From positions 124,001 to 188,000 of the forward strand of contig NZ_KB898653.1 of the NCBI RefSeq assembly GCF_000377665.1: 64,000 nt of DNA, given 5' to 3'. The DNA comes from Vreelandella zhanjiangensis DSM 21076 (GTDB lineage: Bacteria > Pseudomonadota > Gammaproteobacteria > Pseudomonadales > Halomonadaceae). Below are positions 60,900-64,000 of this stretch, piece after piece (within the stretch, counting starts at the first letter, position 1; each line of letters begins with the position of its first letter). A model generated the notes under the pieces. That model was not told the DNA's origin. It saw nothing but the letters and a program-made list of their open reading frames with translations, and did no database searches. A program made the translations under genes and the position numbers.

Positions 60900-62639
60900 A
60901 TGATCTACACCATCGCAATACTGCTCAGCCTGGTTGGCTACTTTGTTATCGGGCATCTGGCCGGGCGCCGCGTCAAGGGCCTGGACGACTATCTGGTGGC
61001 CGGCCGCAATGCGCCCACCTTCTTTATTCTGGGGACGCTGGTGGCGAGTTACCTGAGCACCAGCGCCTTTCTGGGTGAAACGGGCTTTGCCTATCAGGGC
61101 TATCCGTTTGTCATGCTCATCTTTGCCGCAATCAGTACCTCGGGGTGCTTGTTAGGCGCACTGGTGTTTGGCCGTTATCTGCGCCGCAGCGGAGCGCGCA
61201 CCGTGCCGGAATTCTTTGGCAAGCGCTTCGCCTCGCGCCGCGTTCAGGTGATCGCCGGGTTGACCACCATCATCGGCTTGGGCGCGTATCTTCTGGGTGT
61301 AATGCAGGGCGCGGGCATCATGTTCTCCGAACTGACCGGTATGCCGTACTGGGTGGGTCTGGTACTGGTGTGGGCGACCTACACCGGCTTTATTCTCTAT
61401 TCGGGCTCGCCCGGAGTCATGCTCACCGACACGATCATGTTCGTGATCTTCTCGCTGGCAGCGCTGGGTGGCTCAATCTATGTGATCCAGGATCTGGGCG
61501 GGTGGAGCGGGGTGGTCGAAGGGCTTCTGACCCAGACCGACAAGCCCGGCATCGCGCTGTGGCACGGTGTGCTGGAAGGCCCGAACGCGAGCTTCTCCTC
61601 GCCGGGTGAGGCGCTGACCTGGGGGCTGACGCTGGGGCTTGTATGGGCGGCGGTGCTGGCGGCCAGCCCCTGGCAGTCCAGCCGTTATCTGATGGCGCGC
61701 AACGAGCACGTGGTGATGCGCTCGGCTATGTTGACGGCGGTGGCATTGGCCATTTTCTACGCGTTGATGATGATGACCGGCGCGGCGATCAACCTGTATG
61801 ACCCTCAGCTTGATCCTGAACGCTCCATGATCTGGGTGGCACTCAACATACTGCCGACCTGGCTTGGCGTGGTCATTTTGACCGGCGTGTTCGCCGCGGG
61901 GCTGTCGTCCTGCTCGACGTTCCTGTCGATTATCGGCTTTAGCCTTTCCAACGATATCTTGCCCGCTTCGCTGGATGAGAAATCGGCAATGCGCAAGAGC
62001 CGTATCGCAGTGCTGGCGGCGGGCTTGATTGCGCTGCTGCTGGCGCTATTCCAGCCGCCGGCGGTGATGTCGGTGGTGTGGTTTGCCGCTACGCTGTTTG
62101 CTTCCTCCTGGGGGCCGGTGGCGCTGATGAGTATCTGGAGCAAGCGGATCACCGCTGCGGGTGCCAGTTGGGGCTTGGCGGTAGGATTCGTTGGCAATGT
62201 GGCTCTATCGATGATGATTCAGGCCGAATGGCTTAGCCTACCGGTGTATCTGCACCCGGTGCTGCTGAGCACGCTGATGGCGCTTGTGGCGATTGTGCTG
62301 GCCTCTCGTGTAACCCGCGTTACCCAGGCCGAAAAAGCCTACCAGGCGTTTCTGCATGAGTTTGATGCCGAGGCCGTCAGCGGCTGGATGACGGGTACCC
62401 GTTTGATTGCGCTCTGCACCATGTTGTCTGGTGTGGCCATCGGAATATTCCTGTGGCAGCAGTATGCGGTGACGCTGGCCGGGTTTGCCGCGCAGTTTAA
62501 TGTGGATGCCAGTGCCGTGCAGGGCGGCTACGCCTTGGCGATTGGCTGTGGCAGCATGTTATTGATGGCTGGGGCGGTGGGCTTCTGGGTGGTTCGCCCT
62601 CGCCAGCAGAAGGCATTAGCCGCGCGCATGACCAGCTAG
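60900..62639 (+). CDS. Sodium:solute symporter (SSS family)
   Basis: Na+/solute symporter of the SSF fold, 579 residues, about 13-14 hydrophobic segments. AGRNAPTFFILGTLVASYLSTSAFLGETGFAY holds the unwound first core helix (ASYLSTSAFLG, Na+ site), and FAAGLSSCSTFLSIIGFSLS the second Na+-site region. No clear ribosome site precedes the ATG. It is a single-gene unit between two terminators. The substrate is unknown; relatives carry proline, pantothenate, acetate or betaine-like solutes. Confidence 0.93.
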   Translation: MIYTIAILLSLVGYFVIGHLAGRRVKGLDDYLVAGRNAPTFFILGTLVASYLSTSAFLGETGFAYQGYPFVMLIFAAISTSGCLLGALVFGRYLRRSGARTVPEFFGKRFASRRVQVIAGLTTIIGLGAYLLGVMQGAGIMFSELTGMPYWVGLVLVWATYTGFILYSGSPGVMLTDTIMFVIFSLAALGGSIYVIQDLGGWSGVVEGLLTQTDKPGIALWHGVLEGPNASFSSPGEALTWGLTLGLVWAAVLAASPWQSSRYLMARNEHVVMRSAMLTAVALAIFYALMMMTGAAINLYDPQLDPERSMIWVALNILPTWLGVVILTGVFAAGLSSCSTFLSIIGFSLSNDILPASLDEKSAMRKSRIAVLAAGLIALLLALFQPPAVMSVVWFAATLFASSWGPVALMSIWSKRITAAGASWGLAVGFVGNVALSMMIQAEWLSLPVYLHPVLLSTLMALVAIVLASRVTRVTQAEKAYQAFLHEFDAEAVSGWMTGTRLIALCTMLSGVAIGIFLWQQYAVTLAGFAAQFNVDASAVQGGYALAIGCGSMLLMAGAVGFWVVRPRQQKALAARMTS

Positions 62640-62670
62640 TCGGGGAAGCCATTCATCGGCTGTCAGACTT

Positions 62671-62707
62671 AACCGCTCGCCCATTGGGCGGGCGGTTATC
62701 TTTTTTG
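62671..62707 (+). terminator. Intrinsic terminator after SSS gene
   Basis: AACCGCTCGCCC (62671-62682) pairs with GGGCGGGCGGTT (62686-62697) with one G-T pair, followed by ATCTTTTTT. Confidence 0.95.
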
Positions 62708-62726
62708 CCAACCGGGAGACAATGTA

Positions 62727-63629
62727 ATGCAGCTAAGTCCTAACCAACGCGGTCCTTACCAACGCGGTCTGCTTATGGTGATACTGGGCGTGGTGTTTCT
62801 CAGCTTTGATGGCCTGCTGATCCGCCTGGCGGATACCGATGGATGGACCATCGTGTTCTGGCGCGGCTTTCTGATGTTCAGCGTGCTGGGGCTGTTGTGC
62901 CTGGTAGGCAATCGGCTGGTCAGGCTACGCGCCAATCCATTCTCCTCGCTGGTCTCGGCAATACTGCTGGGGCTCATTTCAGCGCTTTTCGTGCTCGCGG
63001 TGATGAACGCCAACGTGGCTAACGTGGTGGTGATTCTTAGCACCGCGCCTCTTTTCGCCGCGCTGTTTTCGCGGATTTTTCTCAAAGAGCGTGTTGCCTT
63101 ACGCACGCTGGTGGCGATTGTCATCTGCATGCTGGGCATGAGCCTGGTCTTTATGGGCGAGGGCGCCACAGGGATGCTGGTGGGCAACTTGTATGCTCTG
63201 GCCGCGGCGCTGGCAATCGGGGGCAATTTAACGGTGCTGCGCCGCTATCCCGATATTGACCGTATCGTGGTGATTGCCGGCGGGGGCTTGCTTTCGGCGG
63301 CCATCGCGCTGCCTTTGGCCGCGCCGTTTTCGTTGGATGCTCCGCGCTACGGCGTACTCGCCGTGATGGGGCTTATCCAGATGCCGCTGGCTACCGTGCT
63401 GATCAACAGCGCCACGCGCTATCTACCGTCGACCGAAGTGGCACTTTTCTACCTGGTGGAAACGGCGTTGGGCACGCTGTGGGTGTGGTGGTGGCTGGGC
63501 GAGGAGCCTACGGCCTCGACGCTGGCGGGTGGGGCAGTGGTGATTACTGTGCTGGTGGCGCATGCGGGGATTGGCCTGCACCGGGAAAGGCAGCGTTTGC
63601 GGCTGTATCCGGGGTTTGTTGGGAAGTAG
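62727..63629 (+). CDS. EamA/DMT-family permease
   Basis: Drug/metabolite exporter superfamily protein of 300 residues with ten hydrophobic segments in two EamA repeats (about 18-147 and 155-290). VVILSTAPLFAALFSRIFLKERV in the first repeat and EVALFYLVETALGTLWVWWWLGEEPT in the second are typical. The ATG follows GGGAG. The substrate is unknown. It starts 20 bases after the preceding terminator. Confidence 0.92.
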   Translation: MQLSPNQRGPYQRGLLMVILGVVFLSFDGLLIRLADTDGWTIVFWRGFLMFSVLGLLCLVGNRLVRLRANPFSSLVSAILLGLISALFVLAVMNANVANVVVILSTAPLFAALFSRIFLKERVALRTLVAIVICMLGMSLVFMGEGATGMLVGNLYALAAALAIGGNLTVLRRYPDIDRIVVIAGGGLLSAAIALPLAAPFSLDAPRYGVLAVMGLIQMPLATVLINSATRYLPSTEVALFYLVETALGTLWVWWWLGEEPTASTLAGGAVVITVLVAHAGIGLHRERQRLRLYPGFVGK

Positions 63630-63704
63630 CATTAAAGCCAACAAGCAATGCCATAAAGCCTGTTCGAAATAGCGGTTGTGCGCTCAAAAGTATACGCCGC
63701 TGGA

Positions 63705-63803
63705 GGGCGCGGGTAACCCGTAGCGGGGGTCTTTCGCCAGGGATGGCGAAAGTAGCCTACAGGGAGGTATTCATGGCGCCCCCGCGTAGGGTTGCCCGCG
63801 CCC
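63705..63803. repeat. Nested inverted-repeat extragenic element
   Basis: Outer arms GGGCGCGGGTAACCC... (63705-63729) and its imperfect complement (63775-63803, ending GGGTTGCCCGCGCCC) flank an inner perfect hairpin CTTTCGCCA (63731-63739) / TGGCGAAAG (63744-63752), then AGCCTACAGGGAGGTATTCA. The nested hairpins and core TGGCGAAAG...CCTACAGGGA...TATTCA look like an extragenic repeat family common in Halomonas- and Pseudomonas-type genomes. Only one copy was seen in the window. A short open frame through it is not considered real. Confidence 0.65.
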
Positions 63804-63831
63804 GGCGCCGGCCCCGCGCTGCCTGGTGACG

Positions 63832-63864
63832 CACGTCGGCCCACCTAAAAGATGAGCCGACGTG
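63832..63864. repeat. Inverted repeat before the terminal partial gene
   Basis: CACGTCGGC (63832-63840) and GCCGACGTG (63856-63864) are perfect 9-base arms with a 15-base spacer. It lies 26 bases after the stop of the minus-strand gene that runs off the window end and may be its terminator, though no T-run follows. Confidence 0.5.
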
Positions 63865-63889
63865 GTTTCAAGGCAATCCGATGAGGGGG

Positions 63890-64000
63890 CTAACGCAACA
63901 CTCCTTCCTCCTTGAGCAGTTTGAAGATCGCCTCGGCGCCCTGTTCCGGTGTGACGTCAGTCAGCGTTTGCCCGCCGCCGCCATCGGCCTTGGCCGCCGC
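63890..64000 (-). CDS. C-terminal end of an unidentified protein (partial)
   Basis: The last 36 codons of a minus-strand gene that begins beyond the window. The end is Ala/Gly-rich then helical: DGGGGQTLTDVTPEQGAEAI, FKLLKEEGVLR, stop TAG at 63890-63892. Codon use is GC-rich at third positions, as in real genes here, and no start is needed because the gene is cut. The family is not recognised. Confidence 0.6.
   Translation of the reverse strand, partial: AAAKADGGGGQTLTDVTPEQGAEAIFKLLKEEGVLR

Noticed and set aside
63630..63889. Short open frames through the terminal repeat element
   Set aside because: They follow the GC-rich inverted repeats and have no start signals or family features.

Overview
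The window looks like chromosomal DNA of a halophilic marine gammaproteobacterium of the Halomonas type (Halomonadaceae). This is judged from gene content and protein character: complete glycine-betaine breakdown from demethylase to serine/pyruvate, several Na+-coupled transporters (NSS, BCCT, SSS), TRAP and TTT uptake systems, and housekeeping genes (ubiA, phoBR, pst, uvrD, hexR) close to pseudomonad and Halomonas versions. No rRNA, tRNA, CRISPR array, phage gene or insertion sequence was seen. Species cannot be fixed from sequence alone.

Region 1 (1-12.4 kb) is housekeeping and phosphate control: ubiA, then phoB-phoR behind a double Pho box, and on the opposite strand pstS-pstC-pstA-pstB-phoU and cysZ. 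A second Pho box lies inside the pst cluster, between pstS and pstC, followed by a 12-codon upstream reading frame. Between phoR and cysZ sit two paralogous small secreted acidic proteins. Each is preceded by a near-identical sigma-54-type promoter; this is the least explained unit of the window. A hot-dog thioesterase and an orphan Tat-exported TRAP binding protein follow.

Region 2 (12.5-19.2 kb) holds uvrD with a LexA-like box, hexR with a candidate operator, a small unknown gene, an NSS symporter, a DUF72 protein and type II 3-dehydroquinase.

Region 3 (19.2-44.9 kb) is a large aromatic-acid catabolic island. A PcaR-type IclR regulator heads it. Its likely 17-base operator (TGTTCG-N5-CGAACA) recurs before the regulator and tctC, before the atoE/dehydrogenase divergent pair, and before pcaI. 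One half (19-29.6 kb) is an unassigned pathway: TTT transporter, family III CoA-transferase, SDR, muconolactone-isomerase-like and YciI-like proteins, AtoE-type permease, 3-hydroxyacyl-CoA dehydrogenase and a cyclase-family hydrolase. The other half is the protocatechuate branch of the beta-ketoadipate pathway: pcaB, pcaIJF, a fused pcaD-pcaC, an aromatic aldehyde dehydrogenase, pcaQ with a perfect PcaQ-type palindrome, pcaHG, a TRAP transporter, an AraC regulator and pobA. Together they would turn 4-hydroxybenzoate (and probably an aldehyde precursor) into succinyl-CoA and acetyl-CoA.

Region 4 (44.9-60.7 kb) is betaine and one-carbon metabolism. GbcA/GbcB demethylate glycine betaine to dimethylglycine. 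Sarcosine oxidase (soxBDAG) makes glycine and C1 units. GlyA, PurU, SdaA and glutathione-independent formaldehyde dehydrogenase handle glycine, formyl-THF, serine and formaldehyde. A BCCT carrier is adjacent. The dimethylglycine demethylase step and the usual regulator GbdR are not in the window.

Region 5 (60.9-64 kb) has an SSS symporter, an EamA permease, a nested inverted-repeat element of extragenic-repeat type, and the 3' end of an unidentified minus-strand gene.
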